Below are positions 29,201-38,966 of a stretch of 64,000 nucleotides of DNA, piece after piece (the stretch's first letter is position 1; every line of letters starts with the position of its first letter). The notes beneath the pieces are model-generated. The model worked only from the letters and a program-made list of their open reading frames with translations. It did no database searches and was not told the DNA's origin. The translations under genes and the position numbers were made by a program. The DNA comes from JAOXRU01 sp965247735 (lineage in GTDB: Bacteria; Bacteroidota; Bacteroidia; Flavobacteriales; Flavobacteriaceae): assembly GCA_965247735.1 (NCBI GenBank), contig CBDFHN010000001.1, positions 372,001-436,000 of the forward strand. The letters are read 5' to 3'.

Positions 29201-32200
29201 TTCTCTACATTAAGTATAGATGAAGTAGGACAAGACTATACAATTGATGCTACGGCAACAGGTTTAAGAACAGGAACTTCCTCAGCTTTTGATATAACGC
29301 TACCTCTTTTTATAACAGCATGGGCAGTAGATATTAGTGTAGATGCTAGTATAACTTTGCCATTGACTAACAATATCACAGCAGGAGCAATATATGATTT
29401 CACAGTGGATTGGGGAGATGGTAGCCCTTTAGAAACTTATACGGATACAGGCCTTGCAATAAACTTAGAAACAACAGTGTCTCCTGTAGCAGGTGCAACA
29501 CATACCTATCTTGCTGATAGTCCTATGGGCGGTTATAAAATTAGCATTTCGGGAGATCTTCCTACTATCTCTTTTAGCGGAACTGCCGATAAAGATAAGA
29601 TTATTGCTGTAGACCAGTGGGGAGGTATAGAATGGTTAGGTTTTGTAGGGCCTTTTTCTGGCTGTAGTAACCTAGTAATAAATGCCACAGATACCCCCGA
29701 CTTTTCAAATATGACAGACAATCGTACATCAAGTGCATTTTTCAATTGTACTAATTTGGTAGATAATGGTGGTGCCATGGGCAGTTGGGATGTAAGCGCT
29801 ATCACCAACTTTTCAACTATGTTTAGAGGCGCCTCTAGTTTTAACGGAGATATTAGTGGATGGACCACCACCGCTGCTACCTCATTTGCCAATATGTTTA
29901 ATGGTGCAACCGCTTTTAATTCAGGACCTGGTAATAAAACAATTAATTGGGATCTTAATGGCGTAACTAGTATAAATAGAATGTTTGAAGGCGCTACCTC
30001 TTTTAATCAAGATGTTAGTGGTTGGACAACTACTACGGTAGCTAATATGAGTCAATTATTTGATGGTGCCACCAGTTTTGATCAAGACCTTAGTAGTTGG
30101 AATGTAGAGGCCGTTACCAATGCCGATCTTATATTTAATGGTATTACCCTTTCTACAGCAAATTATGATGCATTACTAATAAGTTGGTCAGCACAAACAT
30201 TAACAGGAACAGGAAACTTTAGCGGTGGTAACAGTACTTATTGCGCTGGTGAAGCTGCAAGAGCAATTATAGATGCTACTTGGGGTACTCTTACCGATGG
30301 TGGCCTAGATGTAGATTGTCTAAAAGTAGAATTTGATGCAGCTACCTTTACCCATGTAGATGAAGAAACCAATATAACAGGAAATTTAAGAGTACGCTCT
30401 GGAGGGCTATCTACAGTAGCAAGTACAGTAGATGTGGTATTAGCCAATGGTGCTAGCAATCCAGCAGAAGTTGGTGACGATTATACCGCAGGGCCACTAA
30501 CAGTTACAATCCCTGTAGCAGATTATAGTGCAGGAGTATTAAGACCTTTTAGCATTACCATTGCTGATGATGCAGTTGTAGAAAGCGCAGAAACTATAGA
30601 CTTAACACTAGGTAATTTTACAGGAGCTGCGGTACTAGGTGATGCCAATAGTGGCGGATCTAACCAGTCTACAGCCATTGCCACTATAGTGGATAATGAT
30701 GCAGAAATAACCTATTCAGTAGTCTCGGCATTTACAGAAGCATCCACTAATGATGGTGCTATAGATGGTAATATGACTGCTACATTAAACAACGATACCT
30801 TTGTATTAAGTACTGGAGATCTAGTAAAAGATACCCACTATACCGTAGCCAATATTCCAGCAGGTTTAGTGGCAAAAGTAACCATGTCATCTAGTACAGT
30901 AGCAACACTTACCTTTACAGGTACTGCTACAGCACATACAGATACAGAAGATATAGCAAATGCAACACTAACATTTATAGATGCGGCTTTTACCACTGTT
31001 ACGGCAGCCAATACAGCCAATAATAGTAAGGCAGATATAGCCATAGATTTTAACGATGCACCAAGTATAGCTTATTCCGGTACATTTACCGAAACAGCAG
31101 CAAATGATGGTACTGTAGGTGGAAGCATGACAGCTACACTTACTGGCGGAACTTTTGTACAAAGCACAGGAGATTTAGCCCTAACTACCCATTATACGGT
31201 AGCTAATGTACCTTCAGGATTAATCGCAAAAGTAACCATGACTTCTGCAACAGTAGCAACCCTTACTTTTACAGGTACAGCAGCTACACATACTACAACA
31301 CAAGATGTTTCCAATGTAACGTTAACATTTACAGATACCGCAATTAACCTTGTTGATGTGGCAAATGTAACAGATAGTAGTAAGGCAGATATTGCCATAA
31401 CCTTTAGCAATGCATCTAGTATTGTATATGCAAGTAACTTTACAGAAAGTTTAGATAATAATGGTAGCATGTCTGGAAGTAGAACAGCAACCATAACAGG
31501 AGATACCTTTACTAATCCAGGCGGAACATTGCTACCAGCAAAATATAGTATTAGCAATTTGCCAGCTGGCTTAACAGCAAGTATAACAGTAAATGCAGGC
31601 GGAACAGTGGCAACACTTAGCTTAGCAAGTACTGCTACATTACATACGATCTCTGATGGTATTACTAATTTAGGAATAACATTTAATGATGCAGCCTTTG
31701 CTAATGAAACAGCAGCAGTAATAACAACAAGTAGCAATACCACAGGAACAATCACTTATTATGATGCTGCAAACATTGTATATGCAGGAGATTATACCGA
31801 ATTACCAGCTAATGATGGATCAGTAACAGGACTTAGAACAGCAACCCTAACAGGAGATTTATTTACTGATGCAGGCGGAGTAATGACTGCTTCTAAATAT
31901 ACCCTTAGCAATGTACCAGCAGGTTTAAATGCTGTAGTAGCAGTAAACCCAGGAGGAACAGAGGCAAGAATTAGTATTTCAGCTAATGCAACAACTCATG
32001 AGGCTGCTAATAGCATATCAAATTTAGGTTTAACCTTTAACGATGGAGCTTTTGCAACCTTTAATGCAGCAGGAGTAACTAATAATAGTAATGGATCTGG
32101 AGGTATTACTTTTTATAATGCTTCAGGTATTACTTATGCAGGAGACTTTACAGAATCTGGAGATAATGATGGATCTCTAACAGGAACACGTACTGCAACC

Positions 32201-35200
32201 CTAACAGGAGATACCTTTACGGAAGCAGGCGGAACAATGACAGCAACCAGTTATACCATCACTAATTTACCAGCAAGTTTAACGGCAAGTGTTGCCATTA
32301 ATGCACTTGGTACAGTAGCAACCCTAAGTATATCAGGTACTGCAGATGCACATACAAGTGGCGATGATATCGCTAACTTAAGCATAGCCTTTAACGATGC
32401 CGCTTTTACTACCCAACCAGCAGCAGCTGTAGTTAATAGCAGCAATACTACAGGAGCAATAAGTTATTATAATGCAGCAAGTGTAGCCTATTCAGATAAC
32501 TTTACAGAAAGTTTAGATAATGATGGATCTGTAACAGGAACAAGAACAGTAACTTTAAGTGGAGATACCTTTAAAGCAACCTTAGCATCAGGTACAGATT
32601 ATACAATCACTAATGTACCAACAGGTTTAACTGCAGTTTTAACAAGAGATAGCGGAACAGTAGCAAGTATCACCTTAACAAATACTGCAGATGATCATGA
32701 GCTTACCAATAATATAGCCAACTTAAGCATCACATTTAACGATACCGCCTTTACAACTTTAAATGCAGCAGGGGTAGCCACAAGTAGCAATGCCGCAGGT
32801 ACAATCACCTATTATAATGCAGCAAGCATTGTATATGCAGGAGATTTTACAGAAGCAGTAGCTAATGATGGTAGTATTACCGGAACAAGAACAGCAACAA
32901 TATCAGGAGAAACCTTTACCGATCAAGGTGCAACACTAAACGCATCTAAATATATGATTAGCAATTTACCAGCAAGTTTAGCTGCAAGTGTTGCAATCAA
33001 TGGAGGCGGAACAGTAGCAACCATAACTATAACAGGTACTGCTGATGCGCATGTAAGTGCCAATGATGTAGCAAATTTAGGTATAGCTTTTGGCGATACT
33101 GCTTTTACAACCTTAAATGCAGCAGGAGTTACCGATAATAGTAATACAACAGGTAAAATCAGTTATTTTGATGCAGCAGGTATTACCTATGCAGGTAACT
33201 TTACCGAATCAGGAGATAATAATGGAAGTATAAGCGGAACAAGAACAGCAACGGTATTAGGAGATGTTTTCACTGAAGCAGGCGGAACAATGACAGCAAC
33301 CAGTTATACCATCACTAATTTACCAGCAAGTTTAAGTGCTAGTGTATCCATTAATGGAGGTGGTACAGTAGCAACCCTAAGTATATCAGGTACTGCTGAT
33401 GCACATACTAGTGGTGATGATATCGCTAACTTAAGCATTGCTTTTAATGATGCCGCTTTTACTACACAACCAGCAGCAGTAATAGCTAACAGTAGCAATA
33501 CTACAGGAACAATAAGTTATTATAACGCAGCAAGTGTATCCTATTCAGGAAACTTTACAGAAAGTTTAGATAATGATGGATCTGTAACAGGAAATAGAAC
33601 AGCAACATTATTAGGAGATACCTTTACTGATGCAGGAACAACATTAACAGCAACCAGTTATAGCATTAGTAACTTACCAGCAAGTTTAACTGCAAGTATT
33701 GCAGTAAATGGAGGAGGTACAGTAGCAACCATAAGTATATCTGGTACTGCAGACGATCATGAGCTTACCAATAACATAGCTAATTTAAGCATAACGTTTA
33801 ATGATGCAGCCTTTGCAAACCTAAATGCAGCAGGAGTAGCCACAAGTAGCAATACCGCAGGAACAATCACTTATTATGATGCAGCGAGCATTGTATATGC
33901 AGGAGATTTTACAGAAGCATTAGCTAATGATGGATCAGTAACAGGAACACGAACAGCAACATTATCAGGAGATACCTTTAAAGCAACCTTAGTGTCAAGT
34001 ACAGATTATACAATCACCAATGTACCAACAGGTTTAACCGCAGTTTTAACAAGAACTAGTGCAACAGTAGCAAGTATCACTTTAACAAATAATGCAGGAA
34101 GTCATGCAAATTCAGATGGTATTGCCAATTTAAATATAGCTTTTACCGATACTGCTTTTACAACATTAAATGCAGCAGGAGTTACTAACAATAGTAATGC
34201 AGCAGGAAATATCACTTATATAGATGCCAGTAGCATTGTATATGCTAGTAACTTTTTAGAAACCACTGCCAATGAAGGAAGTGTTTCTGGAAGTAGAACA
34301 GCAACAATAAGTGGAGATACCTTCACCGATCAAGGAGGAACACTAAATACAGCTAAGTATACGATTAGCAGTTTACCAGCAAGTTTAACTGCAAGTATAG
34401 CGGTAAATGCTGGTGGAACAGTAGCTACCATAAGTTTATCAGGTACTGCAACTGCTCATGAAGTTACTAATGATGTATCAGATTTAACCATAAGCTTTAA
34501 TGATACGGCATTCACCAATGAAACAGCAGCAGTAATAGCAACCAGTAGCAATGCAACAGGAACTATAAACTTTATAGACGCCAGTAGTATTGTATATGCA
34601 GGTAACTTTACAGAAGCAGGAGCAAACGATGGTACAGTAACAGGAACACGAACAGCCACTATTACAGGCGATGTTTTTGCCAATGCCGGAGCAACAATGC
34701 CAGGAACAAGTTATAGTATAGGCAATTTACCAGCAGGCTTAACAGCTAGTATAGCGGTAAATGCAGGCGGAACTGTTGCTACCTTAAGTTTAGGAAGTAC
34801 AGCAACGGATCATGAAGGAACACATAGTATTAGCAATTTAACCATAACATTTGCTGATGCTGCTTTTATTAATGAAACAGCAGCAAATATAGCCACCAGT
34901 AGTAATGCTATAGGAACGGTTACTTTTACCCACAATGATGATGATGGAGATGGAGTAGTAAATGTTAATGATACTTGTCCAGGAACAAGTGCAGGCTTAG
35001 CAGTAGATATTAACGGATGTGCAACTATAGCAGGTATTATAGCAGCATCAGACGACCCTGCAGATGGAGGATTCTCTATCACAGATTTAGACGATTTACT
35101 AATTACAGGATTAACAGCAGCAAATATAACAAGCTATGAGGAGGCAATTGCAAATGCAATGCCAGCACCATCATCTGTAGGAGATTTACAAACAATTATA

Positions 35201-37969
35201 AATGCTGTAAATACAACCAATAGTGTATTTATAAAAATATTAGAAGATTCAGCCTCAACAGGAGGAGCAAATAATACAGATGGTACTGCTGTAACAGCAG
35301 CAGAATTAGCAAGTATAGCAGGAATTGCAGATGTAAACCTAGTAAATGAGGCAGCATACCAAACTGCAATACAAGCAGCTACAGGATTAAGCAATTTACC
35401 AACCTTGGCAGAAGTACAAGCTATTATAACTAGTGTTAATGATACAATTGATTTAGTAACTGGTGCTGATAATCCAGCTGATGGTACCCCTAGTATTGGA
35501 GAATTAACAACATTAGGGATTACAGGAATGGGAACATTAACCCAAGAAGATATAGAAGAAACTATAGCCAATGCAGTTCCACAACCAACAACATTAGCAG
35601 AATTACAACAGTTAATAGATGACTTAGTTACTGAAGTAGCAGATATTACTGCAATAATAGCTCAGGCTGATGACCCAGCAGATGGTACACCATCTTTAGC
35701 AGACCTAACAGGTGTTGGTGTAGATGTTGGAACCCTTAGTCAAGAAGACCTAGAAGTAGCAATTGCCAATGCCATACCAGTACCATCTACAGTAGAAGAA
35801 TTACAAGAATTGGTAGATGCGCTAAAAGTAGAGGTAGCCACAATAACTGGGATAGTAGGGCCAGCAACCAATCCAGGTACAGGATCACCATCACTATTAG
35901 ATTTAACAAATATTGGTATAAGCACAGGTACATTAACCCAAGAGCAGATCGAGGAAGAAATAGCCAAAGCAATGCCACAACCAACAACGGCAGAAGAGTT
36001 ACAAGATTTAATAGATGCTCTAGCAGTTGAGGTAACCGCAGTAACTGGAATAATAGGGCAGGCAGATGATCCAGCTGATGGAACACCATCTATAGGAAGT
36101 TTAACAGCCATTGGTATAACAACGGGTACATTAACTCAAGATCAAATAGAAATAGCAATTGCCAATGCAATGCCAGTACCAACTACAGCAGATGAGTTAC
36201 AAGAATTAATAAACGATCTAGGAGATGAGGTTGAGGCTGTAGGTACACTTATTACTGGAGCCAATGATCCTGCAGATGGAACACCATCATTAGAAGATTT
36301 AACAAATATTGGAGTTGTAACAGGGACATTAACCCAAGAGCAGATAGAAGAGCAGATAGCCAATGCAATGCCACAACCAACAACAGTAGAAGAGTTACAA
36401 GAATTAATAGACGACTTACAAGTTGAGGTAACAGTAGTAACCGGAATAATAGGTCAGGCAACTGATCCAGCAGATGGTACACCAAGTATTATAGATTTAA
36501 CCAATATTGGAGTAGTAGTACCAGGCGGATTAACCCAAGAGCAGATCGAAGAAACTATTGCCAATGCAGATCCAACACCAACCACAGTAGCGGAATTACA
36601 AGAATTGCTAGAAGATCTAGAAGATGAGGTAACAGGTATAGGCGTATTAGTAACTAATGCAAATGATCCTGCCGATGGTAATCCAAGTATTACAGATTTA
36701 ACTAATATAGGTGTAGTAGTACCAGGAGGATTAACGCAAGAGCAAATAGAAATAGCTATTACTTATGCAGATCCAGTACCAACCACAACAGCTGAGTTGC
36801 AAGAGTTAATAGATGCCTTAGCAGATGAAGTAACAGCAATAACAGGTGTTATAGATCAAGCTAGTGATCCAGCAGATGGTACACCAAGTATTGTAGATCT
36901 AGTAAACATAGGAATTACGGGTATAGGAACCCTAACCCAAGAAGATATAGAAGTAACCATAGCTAATGCAGATCCAGCACCAACTACGGTAGCTGAGTTG
37001 CAGCAACTATTGGACGACTTATTAGTAGAGGTAGCTGAAGTAAGCTCTGTAGTAACGGTAGCAACTAGCCCAGCTAGTGGTAGCCCTTCTATAGCAGATT
37101 TAACTGGTATAGGAGTTGTAGATCTAGTAGATGCTAATCAATCTTTATATGAAGAGGCTATAGCAGATGCAGATCCAGTACCAAGTACTTTATCAGAATT
37201 ACAAGCTATTATTGATATGATAAATTCTAATCAAGCTGCCCTTGCAGAACTCTTAGAAGATTCGGCATCAACAGGTGGTGGTAATAATGGTAATGGTATA
37301 GCAATTACAAGCGATCAGTTGAGCAATATTGTTGGATTATCAGACATAGATCCAGCATATGAAGCAGCATACCAAGCAGCAATACAAAATGAGACAGGCT
37401 TTAGTAATCCCCCAACCCTGGCAGAAATACAAGCATTAATAGCTCAAGTAAATATTGAATCTAATGTATTGGCGGAAATATTGGAAGATTCCAATTCCAC
37501 AGGCGGAGATAATAATGCCAATGGAGTAACAGTAACTATTGCAGACTTGCAAAAGATTACAGGACTAGAAAATTTAGATGCAGAACATGAGGCAGCATAC
37601 CAAGCAGCCATACAGTCAGCAATAAGCCTTAGTAATCCTCCAACATTAGCAGAATTGCAATCGCTAATAGATGATGTAAATACGGTTGAAAATATAACAA
37701 CAGTAAAACCATCGGATGTTATTGGAACCAAAAATGGAGTTAGAACACCATGGAAAATAGCAGGTTTAGAAGCGTATCCAAACAATAAAGTTAGTGTATA
37801 TAACAAATGGGGTAAAGCTGTATTAGAGGCTAAATCTTACCAAAACGACTGGGAAGGATTCTATAAAGAGAACTCTAAACCATTACCAGAAGGATCGTAT
37901 TTATATACTATAGACCTTAATGGAGATGGATCTAAAGTAGTAACTGGTTGGATCTATATCGGAAAATAA
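26222..37969 (+). CDS. Giant T9SS-exported surface adhesin B (3915 aa)
   Basis: Paralogue of adhesin A. Domains by residue: 1-41, signal peptide with a short leader (KIPLLFSTLFLLLLGVSQVQA); ~50-465, LamG-like module; ~468-580, PKD-like with VDWGDGSP; ~580-775, BspA/DUF285 repeats; ~798-925, Calx-beta-like (LKVEFDAATFTHVGEETNITG); ~925-1025, Ig-like; ~1028-1345, second PKD-like plus BspA block; ~1368-1494, second Calx-beta-like domain, nearly a copy of the first; ~1495-2902, twelve 118-aa beta repeats; ~2903-2935, TSP3-like calcium loop; ~2935-3820, thirteen helical repeats; ~3825-3915, type-B T9SS sorting domain ending GWIYIGK. It lacks the extra ~70 N-terminal residues of adhesin A. The last ~1000 residues are almost identical to adhesin A, while the N-terminal half is a different domain mix. 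Confidence 0.93.
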   Translation: MRNGVLKSQKFVRMLPHCITKIPLLFSTLFLLLLGVSQVQAQIPPDDASLSANLLVWYDANDATTLFTDLAGTAAAGDNGLVRLWKNKSTLPAGVGIDLEVFDPSVDSGDGADNNRPTYKLGSSNPGDFNGNNYLSFTGTQTLLADLAYGHADATIFMVVTPTGAPDTTQDRGIISFNNARADNSIAVLRRRTANEFAIVNQDATGGYNNTKFRAYETDVLQLFSFTFNKKGADDEWISYADGVEVLDQPGAEVEGTTFPKIMLNLNLSQERPIEVNIAEIVFYNRVLTDCELENLNLYMGNKYGRDFTGIGDNYDFAGTNAEEVTGIGAFTSVACGSTTFINNATSSILTLDSPSANNTAGEYLTLGHDNSGYSTSTEVPTGYTNRITQEWRIDEDGDIGTVTASFDLAAAGIVSRDLFDFALLVDADGDFSDATIAGTASISGDIVSFSGVDFANGDYVSLAIKTTATPFITAWAVDVSVDPNITIVAYNSIGTPGAAMQNFTVDWGDGSPLENYTGLASAIQTETTVSPLAGITHTYSTDSPIGPDPGYADDPGYKVKIYSTGSFRMAMQGTDDKDKLIAIDQWGSIPWRTLRNGYWGCTNLILNALDVPDLSALSDKSFVSSFRSCTALIDTKDVMGTWNVSTVTLFNNMFLSASNFNEDISAWNTSGANNFSSMFSHASVFNFGADPGDNQKTISWAVTGNLKNMFQNANAFNQKIAGWDMSGVTNTQNMFAGVTLSTANYDAILIAWAAQTLNASNANFSGGNSTYCAGEAARAVIDATWGTMVDGGLDVDCLKVEFDAATFTHVGEETNITGNILVRSGGLSTVASTVDVVLADGASNPAEVGDDYTAGPLTVTIPVADYSAGVLRPFTITIADDAVVESAETIDLSLGNYTGAAVLGDSDSGGTDQSTAIATIVDNDDPILVFTTEPANTVNGETMGTIVVAIQDGAGNTITSATDNITIAINNNPGTGTLSGTVTIAAVSGVATFSTLSIDEVGQDYTIDATATGLRTGTSSAFDITLPLFITAWAVDISVDASITLPLTNNITAGAIYDFTVDWGDGSPLETYTDTGLAINLETTVSPVAGATHTYLADSPMGGYKISISGDLPTISFSGTADKDKIIAVDQWGGIEWLGFVGPFSGCSNLVINATDTPDFSNMTDNRTSSAFFNCTNLVDNGGAMGSWDVSAITNFSTMFRGASSFNGDISGWTTTAATSFANMFNGATAFNSGPGNKTINWDLNGVTSINRMFEGATSFNQDVSGWTTTTVANMSQLFDGATSFDQDLSSWNVEAVTNADLIFNGITLSTANYDALLISWSAQTLTGTGNFSGGNSTYCAGEAARAIIDATWGTLTDGGLDVDCLKVEFDAATFTHVDEETNITGNLRVRSGGLSTVASTVDVVLANGASNPAEVGDDYTAGPLTVTIPVADYSAGVLRPFSITIADDAVVESAETIDLTLGNFTGAAVLGDANSGGSNQSTAIATIVDNDAEITYSVVSAFTEASTNDGAIDGNMTATLNNDTFVLSTGDLVKDTHYTVANIPAGLVAKVTMSSSTVATLTFTGTATAHTDTEDIANATLTFIDAAFTTVTAANTANNSKADIAIDFNDAPSIAYSGTFTETAANDGTVGGSMTATLTGGTFVQSTGDLALTTHYTVANVPSGLIAKVTMTSATVATLTFTGTAATHTTTQDVSNVTLTFTDTAINLVDVANVTDSSKADIAITFSNASSIVYASNFTESLDNNGSMSGSRTATITGDTFTNPGGTLLPAKYSISNLPAGLTASITVNAGGTVATLSLASTATLHTISDGITNLGITFNDAAFANETAAVITTSSNTTGTITYYDAANIVYAGDYTELPANDGSVTGLRTATLTGDLFTDAGGVMTASKYTLSNVPAGLNAVVAVNPGGTEARISISANATTHEAANSISNLGLTFNDGAFATFNAAGVTNNSNGSGGITFYNASGITYAGDFTESGDNDGSLTGTRTATLTGDTFTEAGGTMTATSYTITNLPASLTASVAINALGTVATLSISGTADAHTSGDDIANLSIAFNDAAFTTQPAAAVVNSSNTTGAISYYNAASVAYSDNFTESLDNDGSVTGTRTVTLSGDTFKATLASGTDYTITNVPTGLTAVLTRDSGTVASITLTNTADDHELTNNIANLSITFNDTAFTTLNAAGVATSSNAAGTITYYNAASIVYAGDFTEAVANDGSITGTRTATISGETFTDQGATLNASKYMISNLPASLAASVAINGGGTVATITITGTADAHVSANDVANLGIAFGDTAFTTLNAAGVTDNSNTTGKISYFDAAGITYAGNFTESGDNNGSISGTRTATVLGDVFTEAGGTMTATSYTITNLPASLSASVSINGGGTVATLSISGTADAHTSGDDIANLSIAFNDAAFTTQPAAVIANSSNTTGTISYYNAASVSYSGNFTESLDNDGSVTGNRTATLLGDTFTDAGTTLTATSYSISNLPASLTASIAVNGGGTVATISISGTADDHELTNNIANLSITFNDAAFANLNAAGVATSSNTAGTITYYDAASIVYAGDFTEALANDGSVTGTRTATLSGDTFKATLVSSTDYTITNVPTGLTAVLTRTSATVASITLTNNAGSHANSDGIANLNIAFTDTAFTTLNAAGVTNNSNAAGNITYIDASSIVYASNFLETTANEGSVSGSRTATISGDTFTDQGGTLNTAKYTISSLPASLTASIAVNAGGTVATISLSGTATAHEVTNDVSDLTISFNDTAFTNETAAVIATSSNATGTINFIDASSIVYAGNFTEAGANDGTVTGTRTATITGDVFANAGATMPGTSYSIGNLPAGLTASIAVNAGGTVATLSLGSTATDHEGTHSISNLTITFADAAFINETAANIATSSNAIGTVTFTHNDDDGDGVVNVNDTCPGTSAGLAVDINGCATIAGIIAASDDPADGGFSITDLDDLLITGLTAANITSYEEAIANAMPAPSSVGDLQTIINAVNTTNSVFIKILEDSASTGGANNTDGTAVTAAELASIAGIADVNLVNEAAYQTAIQAATGLSNLPTLAEVQAIITSVNDTIDLVTGADNPADGTPSIGELTTLGITGMGTLTQEDIEETIANAVPQPTTLAELQQLIDDLVTEVADITAIIAQADDPADGTPSLADLTGVGVDVGTLSQEDLEVAIANAIPVPSTVEELQELVDALKVEVATITGIVGPATNPGTGSPSLLDLTNIGISTGTLTQEQIEEEIAKAMPQPTTAEELQDLIDALAVEVTAVTGIIGQADDPADGTPSIGSLTAIGITTGTLTQDQIEIAIANAMPVPTTADELQELINDLGDEVEAVGTLITGANDPADGTPSLEDLTNIGVVTGTLTQEQIEEQIANAMPQPTTVEELQELIDDLQVEVTVVTGIIGQATDPADGTPSIIDLTNIGVVVPGGLTQEQIEETIANADPTPTTVAELQELLEDLEDEVTGIGVLVTNANDPADGNPSITDLTNIGVVVPGGLTQEQIEIAITYADPVPTTTAELQELIDALADEVTAITGVIDQASDPADGTPSIVDLVNIGITGIGTLTQEDIEVTIANADPAPTTVAELQQLLDDLLVEVAEVSSVVTVATSPASGSPSIADLTGIGVVDLVDANQSLYEEAIADADPVPSTLSELQAIIDMINSNQAALAELLEDSASTGGGNNGNGIAITSDQLSNIVGLSDIDPAYEAAYQAAIQNETGFSNPPTLAEIQALIAQVNIESNVLAEILEDSNSTGGDNNANGVTVTIADLQKITGLENLDAEHEAAYQAAIQSAISLSNPPTLAELQSLIDDVNTVENITTVKPSDVIGTKNGVRTPWKIAGLEAYPNNKVSVYNKWGKAVLEAKSYQNDWEGFYKENSKPLPEGSYLYTIDLNGDGSKVVTGWIYIGK
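30704..34927 (+). repeat. Twelve ~354-bp (118-aa) tandem repeats in adhesin B
   Basis: Same family as in adhesin A but less uniform. Unit 1 has a two-residue insertion. Units 6 and 10 carry a variant core (FKATL..TDYTITNVPTGLTAVLTR) that is three residues shorter, which explains the 18-bp shift in register by unit 12. Confidence 0.88.
35024..37683 (+). repeat. Thirteen ~200-bp helical repeats in adhesin B
   Basis: Matches 21442-24099 unit for unit, often base for base (for example 35121-35280 against 21541-21700), with scattered substitutions. Confidence 0.85.
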
Positions 37970-37976
37970 GAATACT

Positions 37977-38004
37977 AATTCCTAGGGGAATTCCCCTAGG
38001 AATT
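37977..38004 (+). other. Perfect 28-bp palindrome between adhesin B and SprF-like B
   Basis: AATTCCTAGGGG followed by AATT and the exact reverse complement of the first 12 bases. It is 8 bp past the adhesin stop codon, in the same position as the unrelated hairpin after adhesin A, so structure rather than sequence appears to be kept. No T-run follows. Confidence 0.8.
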
Positions 38005-38040
38005 AAATAACTATACTGCTATTCATAACCGAATAGCGCT

Positions 38041-38081
38041 ATAGTACTGTGAGTAAACAAATATCATAATAGCACAAATCA
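38041..38081 (+). promoter_or_regulatory. Conserved 41-bp leader of SprF-like gene B
   Basis: Identical over all 41 bases to 24451-24491. Confidence 0.55.
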
Positions 38082-38966
38082 ATGAAAAATAGCGTTAGAA
38101 TAATAGTAATAAGCTTCCTATTGCTAAGCATAGGGGCAAATGCCCAACAAGAAGGTAATTTATCAATGTTTCATAAACATATGAATCCTATAAATCCAGC
38201 TTATGCAGGGGCAGAAGGAAAAACAAGTTTAACTAGTTCTATACGATCACAATGGCAAGGTATCAAAGATGCCCCCGAGTCACAGGTATTTTCATTTGGA
38301 ATACCAGTGGGTAAAAAACTAGGTTTAGGGATAAGTTTTGGTAGCGATAAGGTATTTATAGAAAAACAAACAGCGCTTTATATTGATGCTTCTTATTTGG
38401 TACAACTTTCCGAAGGACTTAAGTTATATTTTGGACTAAAAGCAGGAGGGGATTTTTATAATATTGATCTGGCAAGACTAGACGACATTAATAATATAGA
38501 TGCCAGTGGAATTAGCAATCAGAATAATTTTAACCCCAATGTGGGAGTAGGAGTATACCTAAAACACAAATCTTTTTACCTATCCTTATCTTCTCCAAAG
38601 ATATTATCTACAGAACGTATAAAGGAAGAAGAGGGAATAGCAGTCTTGGCATCAAGCAGAACCCATTTGTATTTATCAGGAGGCTATACCTATATGCTTA
38701 GTAGCAAATTTGCACTAAAACCATATGTAATGACAAGATATGTATCTGGAGCACCATTTTCAGGTAATTTTGTTGCCGCAATAGCTTATAACGAAGCCAT
38801 AGAAGTAGGATTTGACTATGGAACAGATGATATAATGGGCGGATTTTTAGCAGTAGAAGTTGAAAAATGGTTAGGATTTGGATATTCATATGCCAATTCT
38901 ACCAAAAGCGAATTGTCTGCAACAACAGGTGGTATTCATGAGATCTTTGTGAAGTTTAATTTTTAA
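38082..38966 (+). CDS. PorP/SprF-family outer-membrane protein B
   Basis: 294 aa, about 98% identical to the product at 24492. Signal peptide MKNSVRIIVISFLLLSIGANA|Q, hallmark MNPINPAYAG at the mature N-terminus, and beta-barrel strands to HEIFVKFNF. It lies 112 bp after adhesin B and is its expected secretion and attachment partner. Near-identity of the two partners parallels near-identity of the two adhesins' C-terminal ~1000 residues, which suggests each partner recognises that region, or that the whole 3' segment was copied as one block. Confidence 0.95.
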   Translation: MKNSVRIIVISFLLLSIGANAQQEGNLSMFHKHMNPINPAYAGAEGKTSLTSSIRSQWQGIKDAPESQVFSFGIPVGKKLGLGISFGSDKVFIEKQTALYIDASYLVQLSEGLKLYFGLKAGGDFYNIDLARLDDINNIDASGISNQNNFNPNVGVGVYLKHKSFYLSLSSPKILSTERIKEEEGIAVLASSRTHLYLSGGYTYMLSSKFALKPYVMTRYVSGAPFSGNFVAAIAYNEAIEVGFDYGTDDIMGGFLAVEVEKWLGFGYSYANSTKSELSATTGGIHEIFVKFNF

